A program made the translations under genes and the position numbers. From a bacterium (lineage in GTDB: Bacteria; Patescibacteria; Microgenomatia; Levybacterales; GWA1-39-11), in assembly GCA_021825285.1 (NCBI GenBank), contig JAKAHW010000046.1:1-7728 (forward strand): a DNA stretch of 7,728 nucleotides, given 5' to 3'. The notes beneath the pieces were generated by a model that ran no database searches, was not told the DNA's origin, and was given only the letters and a program-made list of their open reading frames with translations. This document shows, piece by piece, positions 1 through 6,195 of the stretch (position 1 is the stretch's first letter; each line of letters begins with the position of its first letter).

Positions 1-1507
1 TGAAATTACTGAACATATGAAATCTCAAGTTAAAGAATATCGTCACAAAATGATTGAGAAAATCGCAGAAAACGACGACACGCTTCTTGAAAAATATCTC
101 AACAATGAAGAAATTTCAGAGGAGGAATTAAAAGCAGGACTTAGAAAAGCAGTTGTTGGATATAAATTAGTTCCTATTTATGCAGGATCTTCACTCCGCA
201 ATAAAGGTGTTCAGCCATTGCTTGACGCGGTTGTTGATTATCTTCCTTCTCCAATGGATTTAAAAGAAGTCAAAGGAATAAATCCAAAAACAGGAGCAGA
301 AGAGGTTCGCCAATTGGTTCCGGACGAAGCTTTTACAGGATTTGCTTTTAAAGTTCAAATTGATCCTCATGTCGGAAAAATCACATTCGTTCGTATTTAT
401 TCCGGAAAACTACTTTCCGGATCTTATGCTTATAACAGTTCCAAGGAAATAAAAGAAAGAGTAGGTAGATTGCTTCTTATGCATTCCAATCAAAGGGAGG
501 AGATAAAAGAAGCATATGCAGGAGAAATCGTTGCGGTTGTCGGATTGAAAGATACCGTTACGGGAGATTCTCTTTGTGATGAGGCAAAACCCATAATTCT
601 TGAAAAAATTTCTTTCCCGGAACCTGTTATATCTTTGGCAATTGAACCAAAAACAAAATCCGATCAGGAAAAAATGGGATTGGCTTTGAAACGTTTGATG
701 GAAGAAGACCCAACATTTACAGTCAAGACGAATCACGAGACTGCGCAAACAATAATTTCAGGTGTAGGAGAGCTTCAGCTTGAAATTATGGTTGACAGGA
801 TGAAGCGGGAATTCAGCGTTGAGGCGAACGTAGGAGCTCCTCAAGTTGCCTATAAAGAAACAATAGCTCAAGAAGCAACCGGAGAAGGAAAATACATAAA
901 ACAAACAGGAGGCCGAGGGCAATATGGTCACTGCTGGTTAAGAATTGCTCCTAATCCAAGAGGCGAAGGTTACCAATTTGTTAATGCTATTAAAGGAGGA
1001 GCTATTCCTGCAGAATTTATAACTTCTATTGAAAAAGGAGTCAAAGAAACACTTGAAAAAGGAATTTTGCTTGGGTATCCAATGGTTGATATGAAGGTTA
1101 CGGTTTATGATGGATCATATCACGATGTTGATTCTTCAGATATCGCATTTAAGATTGCTGCTTCTATGGCTTTGCAGACTGCAACAAGAAAAGCACAGCT
1201 TACGTTGCTTGAGCCTATTATGAAAATTGAAGTCACAACTCCTGAGGAATTTATGGGAGATGTAATCGGAGATTTGAGCTCCAAAAGAGCACAAATTACA
1301 GGAACTGAAGAGCGTGGAAATGCAAGAATAATTCTTGGGATGGTGCCTTTAGCCGAGCTTTCAGGCTACGCAACCACCCTTCGTTCCATGTCTCAAGGTC
1401 GGGCTACCTATTATATGGAGCCTTCCCATTATGAAGAAGTGCCTCAAAACATTGTCCAGGCTATGCTTGCTAAATCCACTTACACCGGCCGCATGACCGC
1501 ACAATAA
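1..1507 (+). CDS. fusA: Elongation factor G, C-terminal two-thirds (5'-truncated by the window edge)
   Basis: EF-G is the ribosomal translocase GTPase, acting in the cytoplasm. The frame is open from the first full codon at position 2, so the ATG at 17 is internal. About 501 of the usual ~700 residues are present; the P-loop and most of the G domain lie upstream. Visible in order are the end of the G domain (AGSSLRNKGVQPLLDAVVDYLPSP), domain II (AFTGFAFKVQIDPHVGKITF, then QREEIKEAYAGEIVAVVGLK), domain III (EPKTKSDQEKMGLALKRL, GVGELQLEIMVDRMKREF), domain IV (GGRGQYGH and the tip loop GSYHDVDSSD, whose His codon is at 1121-1123), and domain V (LLEPIMKIEVTTPEE, GDVIGDLSSKRAQI, GYATTLRSMSQGRA). 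It aligns closely with Escherichia coli EF-G as I recall it, without internal breaks. It is probably the end of a str-type ribosomal operon, although upstream genes are not visible. No convincing terminator follows. Confidence 0.97.
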   Translation, partial: EITEHMKSQVKEYRHKMIEKIAENDDTLLEKYLNNEEISEEELKAGLRKAVVGYKLVPIYAGSSLRNKGVQPLLDAVVDYLPSPMDLKEVKGINPKTGAEEVRQLVPDEAFTGFAFKVQIDPHVGKITFVRIYSGKLLSGSYAYNSSKEIKERVGRLLLMHSNQREEIKEAYAGEIVAVVGLKDTVTGDSLCDEAKPIILEKISFPEPVISLAIEPKTKSDQEKMGLALKRLMEEDPTFTVKTNHETAQTIISGVGELQLEIMVDRMKREFSVEANVGAPQVAYKETIAQEATGEGKYIKQTGGRGQYGHCWLRIAPNPRGEGYQFVNAIKGGAIPAEFITSIEKGVKETLEKGILLGYPMVDMKVTVYDGSYHDVDSSDIAFKIAASMALQTATRKAQLTLLEPIMKIEVTTPEEFMGDVIGDLSSKRAQITGTEERGNARIILGMVPLAELSGYATTLRSMSQGRATYYMEPSHYEEVPQNIVQAMLAKSTYTGRMTAQ

Positions 1508-1525
1508 TCTAACCTGTTTTAAAGT

Positions 1526-1554
1526 TTGGTTTCGATTATTTTAACTTGTATAAT
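1526..1554 (+). promoter_or_regulatory. Promoter of aclBA, probably giving a leaderless transcript
   Basis: A -35-like TTGGTT (1526-1531) is followed by a 17-bp spacer and a perfect -10 TATAAT (1549-1554). Only 7 nt separate the -10 box from the aclB ATG at 1562, so transcription would begin at or within a base or two of the start codon. There is no purine-rich Shine-Dalgarno motif before the ATG. The -10 match and spacing are seen directly; promoter activity and leaderless translation are inferred. Confidence 0.65.
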
Positions 1555-1561
1555 ATAGTTT

Positions 1562-2746
1562 ATGGCGAGGAAAAAACTATCTGAAGTCTCCGCAAAAAAA
1601 CTTCTTACAGGATTTTTGGGTCTTCCATACAAAGGTTTAGAATACGACTCGGAAAATGATACTGTTTCAAAAGTTGAAGATTTTGTTGAGGATGGAAAAA
1701 TTTATGTTGTTAAAGTTGATGAGGCAGTCAAGAAAAGGTTTAAGCAGGGCTTAGTTTTATTAGACTTAGAAACAGTTTTTGAAATAAAAACAGCAATCGA
1801 AAACCTTCAAAAAAAAGGGTACAGGTATCTTATTATTGAAGAAAACATTCCCCACGACGAAAGTTCGGAAAGCTATATATCGCTTCAACGAACGCGGCTT
1901 GGAACCATTTGCTGGTATTCAAAACAAGGCGGGGTGAATATTGAAGAACACCAGGAAAAAGTCAAAAAATTAGTAATTAAAGATGAATATGACGTTCGAA
2001 ATATTGCTCAAGATTTAGGTTTGAATCCTGAATTTCTGGGAAAAATAGTCGAGGCTTTTGATGTCTTTTATTTTTCATATTTGGAAATAAATCCGATGGT
2101 TGTTATTGAAGATTCAATTTATTTACTGGATGTTGCCGGAGAAGTGGATAGTGCAGCCGAATTTTTCGCCGAAGCTTGGGAAACTTCCGATTTTCGCGAG
2201 CATGGAATTGGAAATAAAACGGAAGAAGAAAAAAACATAATGAAGCTTTCGGAAAAAAGTTCTTCCTCTTTAAAGCTAGATGTATTAAATCCTAATGGAG
2301 CAATTTTTATGCTTTTGTCCGGAGGTGGCGTGAGTGTAGCATTGGCAGATGAGGTCAAAAATCTTGGAAAAGGAAAATTACTTGCAAATTATGGAGAATA
2401 TTCAGGAAATCCAACAGAAGAAGAAACTTATATTTATACGAAAAATTTACTAAGTTTGTTGTTAAAATCTAAAGCTCCAAAAAAAGTTTTGGTTATTGCC
2501 GGAGGTGTGGCAAATTTCACAGATGTTAGGATTACTTTTCGGGGAATAATAAGAGCACTCGATGAGGTAAAAAATGATTTAGCCAAAAGCGGAGTCCTGG
2601 TTTTTGTCCGTCGAGGAGGACCTCATCAAGAGGAGGGTTTGGAAAAAATGGAAGAGTTTCTTGCAAGAGAAAAGCTATTAGGTTCGGTAAATGACCAAAA
2701 ACTTGTTTTGACAGAAATTATTAAGCAGGCGATTGCTGCAATTTAA
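1562..2746 (+). CDS. aclB: ATP-citrate lyase, small/beta subunit (AclB)
   Basis: AclB, with AclA, catalyses citrate + ATP + CoA -> acetyl-CoA + oxaloacetate + ADP + Pi. It corresponds to the N-terminal part of human ACLY (succinyl-CoA-synthetase-beta-like), and 394 aa is close to the ~400 aa of Chlorobium AclB. The N-terminal ATP-grasp part (about 1-225) shows the nucleotide-binding stretch VVKVDEAVKKRFKQG (49-63), IIEENIPH (91-98), and the metal-binding segment YLEINPMVV (173-181) with Asn177 and Asp190 spaced as in ACLY. The citrate-binding part (about 235-394) shows LSGGGVSVALADE (252-264), LANYGEYSGNPTEEETY (274-290), the citrate-contacting NFT (318-320) and VFVRRGGP (347-354) with Arg351. 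The ATG at 1562 is chosen because it begins the conserved helix and sits 7 nt after TATAAT. It is the first gene of a two-gene operon, 5 nt upstream of aclA. Confidence 0.94.
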   Translation: MARKKLSEVSAKKLLTGFLGLPYKGLEYDSENDTVSKVEDFVEDGKIYVVKVDEAVKKRFKQGLVLLDLETVFEIKTAIENLQKKGYRYLIIEENIPHDESSESYISLQRTRLGTICWYSKQGGVNIEEHQEKVKKLVIKDEYDVRNIAQDLGLNPEFLGKIVEAFDVFYFSYLEINPMVVIEDSIYLLDVAGEVDSAAEFFAEAWETSDFREHGIGNKTEEEKNIMKLSEKSSSSLKLDVLNPNGAIFMLLSGGGVSVALADEVKNLGKGKLLANYGEYSGNPTEEETYIYTKNLLSLLLKSKAPKKVLVIAGGVANFTDVRITFRGIIRALDEVKNDLAKSGVLVFVRRGGPHQEEGLEKMEEFLAREKLLGSVNDQKLVLTEIIKQAIAAI

Positions 2747-2751
2747 AACTT

Positions 2752-4539
2752 ATGATTAATATCGAGGAATTAAGAAAAATTGAACCCAACATTTTAACTT
2801 ACGGAAGTTATCCTTCTATAATCCAATCAATTTTGGATTTTGATTTCCACTCCGGAAGAAGTGAGCCAACTGTAAAGGGAATAATTGCTTCAGGAAGACG
2901 TTTCGAGCGGTACTTTTTCGGGACAAAAGAAGTTCTAATTCCTGTTTTTTCTTCTTTTGAGCGGGTTTCTATAAAACAAAGAGAAAAGATAAATTTATTT
3001 TTAAATCTTTCTTCAGGAAGAAGAGTTTTGACGTCAACTGTCATGGCTCTTGAAGTTTTGCCGAATTTAGTCGGAGGAGTTCTTTTTGCTGAAAATGTTC
3101 CTGAAAAACACGCTTTGGAATTGAAAACTCTAGCTGATTTAAAAGATATATTTTTGGTAGGTCCCGCAAGTGTAGGAATTCTTATTCCAAATATTTTAAA
3201 AATTGGGGCGATTGGAGGAGTCGAAACAAAACAATTATTTGAAGCAGGACTTTTTGAGGAAGGAAGCGTTGCTGTTTTTTCAGCGTCAGGCGGAACAACA
3301 AATGAACTTATAAATATTCTCGCAAATGCCGGAAAAAGACTTGCTTTTAGTCTTCATTTTGGGGGAGAAAGATTTCCGATAACAACACCGGAAGAAGCAT
3401 TCTTAGCAGCAGAAAAAGATCGTAAGACTACGCATGTTGTTTATTTTGGAGAACTTGGAGGTACTGATGAATATGAAGTAATTCAGTTAATTCAGACAGG
3501 AAAAGTGAAGAAACCGATTTATTGCTATATTGCAGGTACTGTTGCTGAAATTTTTCCTTCATCCCCTCAATTTGGTCATGCAAAAGCAATGGCAGCGACA
3601 AAAGAGGAGACTGCGCGGGCAAAAAGAGATGCTTTAAAATCAGCCGGTGTAAATGTAGCAGAATCTTTTTCAGAATTTGTAAAAATGCTTCAAAAATTGC
3701 CTTCAAAAAATGCTTCTCGCAAAAGTAGTAAAATGATTCCAATGAAGGATAGAAAACCGGCGTTGATTTCTTCCAGCTTGTCTTACGATAAAGACGGAAA
3801 AGTAATGGTATTGGGGGATGATCTTTTGACGCTTAGTAAAAACCACTCGTTTGCCTATATTGTCTCCTCAATACTTCTTGGGAAAAAAGCAAAATCCAAA
3901 GAACTGGAGGAATTTGTGGATTTTGTTTTGCGTTTATTGGTAGATCATGGACCTTATATGTCCGGAGCGGTTAATACAATTATTACTGCACGTGCGGGAC
4001 GGGATTTGGTTTCAAGTTTATCGGCCGGACTTTTAACAATTGGTCCTCGGTTTGGAGGTGCCATAAATGAAGCAGCAGGAAATTGGATTGACGGAGTTTC
4101 GTCCGATAAAAATGCTGCAAAATTCGTCGAAGAGTTTGCTGCAATGAAAAAATATATATCAGGAATCGGCCACAGAAAATACCGGGTTGATTTGCCCGAC
4201 CCCAGAGTTTCTGAAATTTTAAAACATGCGGAACGGTTAAGTGCAAAATTTACAAAATTCGCAAAAGGAGTTGAGAAAATTACGGTTGCCAAAAAAGGAA
4301 ACTTAATTCTTAATGTTGACGGCGCAATCGCTGCAGTTTTGCTTGATATTCTGTCTGAAAAAGAAGGATATTCAAATGATGATTTAAAACATCTCGTTGA
4401 AATAGAATTTTTCAATGCTCTTTTTGTTATCTCCCGTTCGGTCGGTTTTATCGGCCATTTTCTTGACCAAAAAAGACTTGATGAAGGGATTTTCCGCCTC
4501 TCAGAAGAGCACGTTTCAGAAGCTAAATTAAATGATTAA
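2752..4539 (+). CDS. aclA: ATP-citrate lyase, large/alpha subunit (AclA) with citryl-CoA lyase domain
   Basis: AclA carries the phospho-histidine and citryl-CoA cleavage steps of ATP-citrate lyase. Its 595 aa are close to Chlorobium AclA (~610 aa) and collinear with the C-terminal part of human ACLY. Residues 1-310 form the CoA-binding/ligase half: LDFDF (28-32), GPASVG (137-142), KIGAIGG (150-156), SGGTTNEL with Glu185, GELGGTDEYEV (233-243), and FGHA with the phosphorylatable His276, equivalent to ACLY His760. Residues about 312-345 are a Lys/Ser-rich linker. Residues about 345-595 form the citrate-synthase-like lyase: DHGPYMSGAVNTIITARAG with His399, FGGAINEAA, GIGHR with His474, DPR with Arg485, NLILNVDG with Asp523, and GFIGHFLDQKR (565-575). 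All catalytic residues I know of are present. The start is 5 nt after the aclB stop with no Shine-Dalgarno motif, so translation is probably coupled to aclB. Presence of both domains separates it from citryl-CoA synthetase alone and from plain citrate synthase. Confidence 0.95.
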   Translation: MINIEELRKIEPNILTYGSYPSIIQSILDFDFHSGRSEPTVKGIIASGRRFERYFFGTKEVLIPVFSSFERVSIKQREKINLFLNLSSGRRVLTSTVMALEVLPNLVGGVLFAENVPEKHALELKTLADLKDIFLVGPASVGILIPNILKIGAIGGVETKQLFEAGLFEEGSVAVFSASGGTTNELINILANAGKRLAFSLHFGGERFPITTPEEAFLAAEKDRKTTHVVYFGELGGTDEYEVIQLIQTGKVKKPIYCYIAGTVAEIFPSSPQFGHAKAMAATKEETARAKRDALKSAGVNVAESFSEFVKMLQKLPSKNASRKSSKMIPMKDRKPALISSSLSYDKDGKVMVLGDDLLTLSKNHSFAYIVSSILLGKKAKSKELEEFVDFVLRLLVDHGPYMSGAVNTIITARAGRDLVSSLSAGLLTIGPRFGGAINEAAGNWIDGVSSDKNAAKFVEEFAAMKKYISGIGHRKYRVDLPDPRVSEILKHAERLSAKFTKFAKGVEKITVAKKGNLILNVDGAIAAVLLDILSEKEGYSNDDLKHLVEIEFFNALFVISRSVGFIGHFLDQKRLDEGIFRLSEEHVSEAKLND

Positions 4540-4595
4540 TTACTAATGTCAAATTTCTAATTAATATCCAAACAAATAGTAATTAGTCAAATTTC
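4537..4595. repeat. Short AT-rich inverted and direct repeats just after aclA
   Basis: TAATTACTA (4537-4545, overlapping the aclA stop) and its exact reverse complement TAGTAATTA (4577-4585) flank a 31-nt loop. The 10-mer GTCAAATTTC occurs directly repeated at 4548-4557 and 4586-4595. The stem is almost all A-T and has no U-tract, so it is a poor intrinsic terminator. It looks like a degenerate intergenic repeat; its function is unknown. Confidence 0.5.
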
Positions 4596-4614
4596 AAAAC
4601 CATTTATTCTCAAT

Positions 4615-4643
4615 TTGTATAATATACTAACTTACTATACAAT
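4615..4643 (+). promoter_or_regulatory. Candidate upstream promoter region for the DUF5680-murB operon
   Basis: TTGTATAATATA (4615-4626) is the same 12-mer that forms the aclB -10 region at 1546-1557. Its TATAAT is at 4618-4623, but no good -35 lies 17 bp upstream. Alternatively TTGTAT (4615-4620) could act as a -35 for TACAAT (4638-4643), again with a 17-bp spacer. Either would give a leader of several dozen nt before the ATG at 4706. This is weaker than the proximal promoter. Confidence 0.35.
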
Positions 4644-4666
4644 CTGTAAAAAAATGTGTAAAAAAT

Positions 4667-4695
4667 TTGATTATTAACGTTAAATAAAATACAAT
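4667..4695 (+). promoter_or_regulatory. Proximal promoter of the DUF5680-murB operon
   Basis: TTGATT (4667-4672, four of six matches to TTGACA) and TACAAT (4690-4695, five of six to TATAAT) are separated by exactly 17 bp. The -10 box ends 10 nt before the ATG at 4706, predicting a leader of 0 to about 4 nt. No Shine-Dalgarno motif is present (the bases before the ATG are CCCTCATT), which fits leaderless initiation. Confidence 0.55.
4674..4683. promoter_or_regulatory. 10-bp palindrome in a promoter spacer, possible operator
   Basis: TTAACGTTAA is a perfect palindrome lying between the proposed -35 (4667-4672) and -10 (4690-4695) boxes of the DUF5680-murB operon. That is a classic position for a repressor site. 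The composition is AT-rich, so a chance palindrome is possible; no regulator gene is identified nearby. Confidence 0.3.
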
Positions 4696-4705
4696 AACCC
4701 TCATT

Positions 4706-5239
4706 ATGGCAATAGAAAGCGAACAACCAAAAGGGAGAGAAATTTTACTTCCCGATGTAAAAATTTTTTTGGCCGAAGCCCGGGCAAAGACTTATGCTTC
4801 AAATATAAAACCTCAAAAAACTCCGATGATCCCTGGGTCTAAAGAGCTTCGTTTCAAAGGGTCAGGATGGGTTTATCATGATAGGTATTTTGATGCTTCT
4901 CGGCGGCCGGGGAATTTTGCAGGAGTAGAACTTATAACCGCCGATGATTTTTGGGGGTCTAAGCATTTAATGGTTTATTCTTATGGAGGAGGGTTAACGC
5001 AGGAAGGTCTTGAATTAGGCGAGGAAGAGGTTTATGGAAGTTTACAAAAGTTTTTAAAAGAAGAAGCAGCAAGAGCCAGAATGGGAGAGTCTTTTAATGT
5101 CACAAACGGAGAATGGGAATATGAAAATGAAGGAGAAGTTACTGATTGGGGATGGAGAGATCATGAAGTTTTAAGGAAAAATGGGGTACTAGTGCATGAA
5201 GTAAATGCTCAAGGAATTTGTTTAATTAAAGGTTTTTAA
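4706..5239 (+). CDS. DUF5680-like domain protein of unknown function
   Basis: This is a 177-aa soluble, acidic protein with no signal peptide or membrane segment. Its pattern recalls the DUF5680 domain, which also occurs as the C-terminal part of some XRE-family regulators; no DNA-binding helix-turn-helix is apparent here. Supporting features are the helix DVKIFLAEARAKTYAS (17-32), GSKELRF (44-50), the aromatic strand WVYHDRYFD (55-63), FAGVELI (71-77), MVYSYGGGL (89-97), a helix at 105-125, and the repeat-like end WEYENEG...HEVLRKNGVLVHE...GICLIKG. The family assignment is from memory of the motif pattern, and the molecular function is unknown. The ATG at 4706 lies 10 nt after a -10 box. Its stop TAA overlaps the murB ATG by one base (TAATG), so the two are co-transcribed and probably translationally coupled. 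Confidence 0.75.
   Translation: MAIESEQPKGREILLPDVKIFLAEARAKTYASNIKPQKTPMIPGSKELRFKGSGWVYHDRYFDASRRPGNFAGVELITADDFWGSKHLMVYSYGGGLTQEGLELGEEEVYGSLQKFLKEEAARARMGESFNVTNGEWEYENEGEVTDWGWRDHEVLRKNGVLVHEVNAQGICLIKGF
5228..5232 (+). promoter_or_regulatory. Ribosome binding site of murB
   Basis: AAAGG lies 6 nt before the murB ATG at 5239, inside the last codons of the upstream gene. It is the only reasonably placed Shine-Dalgarno-like motif found before a gene start in this window, and murB is the operon-internal gene that would need one. Confidence 0.5.
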
Positions 5240-6195
5240 TGAAAATCCACGAAAACTTTGATCTTTCTGAAATTGTTTATTACAAAATCGGGGGGAAGGC
5301 CCGATTTTTAATAGATATTGAAAGTAAAGAAGATTTAATCAAAGCTTTTGAGTTATTAAAAAAAGAAAAGGTACGTGATTACTTTATTTTGGGACATGGA
5401 TCTAACCTAATTCTTCCAGACACATATTATGGAGGAGCAATTCTTCGCTTTCTTCCCGGGAAAAATTCCATTAAATTGCTAAAAAATAATGTTATTGAAG
5501 CATTCGCGGGAGATGTTTTAGATAAACTTATTCAATTCGGTTTTGAGAATAATTTAACGGGACTTGAATGGGCAGGTGGTCTTCCCGGAACAGTAGGCGC
5601 GGCAGTAAGAGGAGACGTAGGAGCTTTTGGAGGAGAAATAAAGGATGTTGTAAAAGAAGTGGAGGTTGCAGAAGTTGTTAACGGAAAATTAAAGTTTACA
5701 ATTTTAAAAAGATTTGAATTAAAATTCGGATACAGAAGCTCTCTTGTTAAGAAAAAGAAGTTGATGGTTGTTAATGTTTGGTTTCGTTTAAAAAATGCCG
5801 AACAAAGCGCAGTGCAAAAAGCAAGGCAAAATTATATAAGCAACATTGAATATAGAAAAAGGCGACATCCTTTGGAATTTCCAAACTGCGGAAGTGTGTT
5901 TAAAAACATTTCTGATCCCGAACAGATAAAAGCGATTCTTGAGGTTTACCCAGAATTAGAAGAAAAAGTTAAACGCGATTGGAGAGGGAAAGTTAGTATG
6001 GGATATTTAATAAAGTGGCTTGAGATGGACGGATTTCAAATCGGAAGTGCTCAAATTTCCCCAAAACACTGCAACTTTATTATTAACCTGGGAGGGGCAA
6101 AATCGGAGGAAGTGAAATCAATAATTAGACGAGTACAAAATAAATTCCACGAAACCTTCGGCTTCCGCCCCGAAGTAGAAGTGGAAATAATTTAA
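5239..6195 (+). CDS. murB: UDP-N-acetylenolpyruvoylglucosamine reductase (MurB)
   Basis: MurB reduces UDP-GlcNAc-enolpyruvate to UDP-MurNAc with NADPH and bound FAD, the second committed step of cytoplasmic peptidoglycan precursor synthesis. The 318 aa suit a type II MurB (about 300 aa). The FAD domain shows YYKIGGKA (14-21), LGHGSNLIL (51-59) and the signature GLEWAGGLPGTVGAAVRGD (108-126) followed by GAFGGEI. The substrate domain has FGYRSS with Arg166, RRHPLEFPNCGSVFKN with the proton-donor Ser219, GYLIKWLEMDGFQIGSAQIS (255-274), HCNFIINLGGA (277-287), and the C-terminal PEVEVE with the catalytic Glu312. A stretch of about 25 residues after GSVFKN (224-249) is longer than in compact type II enzymes. 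It is coupled to the DUF5680 gene by the TAATG overlap. Its 3' end overlaps the convergent HD gene by 4 nt. Confidence 0.95.
   Translation: MKIHENFDLSEIVYYKIGGKARFLIDIESKEDLIKAFELLKKEKVRDYFILGHGSNLILPDTYYGGAILRFLPGKNSIKLLKNNVIEAFAGDVLDKLIQFGFENNLTGLEWAGGLPGTVGAAVRGDVGAFGGEIKDVVKEVEVAEVVNGKLKFTILKRFELKFGYRSSLVKKKKLMVVNVWFRLKNAEQSAVQKARQNYISNIEYRKRRHPLEFPNCGSVFKNISDPEQIKAILEVYPELEEKVKRDWRGKVSMGYLIKWLEMDGFQIGSAQISPKHCNFIINLGGAKSEEVKSIIRRVQNKFHETFGFRPEVEVEII
6156..6175 (-). terminator. GC-rich hairpin inside the murB 3' end, possible terminator for the convergent HD gene
   Basis: CTTCGG (6156-6161) pairs with CCGAAG (6170-6175) across an 8-nt loop. Read on the minus strand, the hairpin begins about 17 nt beyond the HD gene stop. 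The following bases (GTTTCGTGG, then AT-rich) are not a clean U-tract, so it is a weak intrinsic terminator at best. The murB codons here (TTC GGC TTC CGC CCC) are unusually G/C-ending for this gene. Confidence 0.25.

Noticed and set aside
1508..1548. Possible terminator after fusA
   Set aside because: Only a 4-bp AACC/GGTT pairing with a 13-nt loop and no U-tract; not convincing. The region is better explained as the aclB promoter.
3954..4415. Long open frame of 153 codons on the minus strand opposite aclA
   Set aside because: It lies wholly within the conserved citrate-synthase-like domain of aclA, has Ser/Phe-rich antisense composition and no recognisable domain. Other antisense frames at 410-748, 2119-2358, 2808-3044, 3428-3742, 3983-4246 and 7047-7235 are rejected for the same reason.
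2752..4539. Annotation of this gene as citrate synthase or succinyl-CoA synthetase alpha
   Set aside because: It contains both the ligase-type CoA/phospho-His half and the citrate-synthase-like half in one chain, and follows the AclB gene, which is the ATP-citrate lyase arrangement.
4654..4677. Seven-codon upstream frame (MCKKFDY) before the DUF5680 gene
   Set aside because: It has no ribosome binding site, overlaps the proposed -35 box and is short enough to be chance in A-rich sequence.
4540..4705. tRNA, riboswitch or CRISPR repeat in the AT-rich spacer
   Set aside because: There is no cloverleaf or T-loop motif, no regularly spaced repeat, and the short repeats occur only twice.
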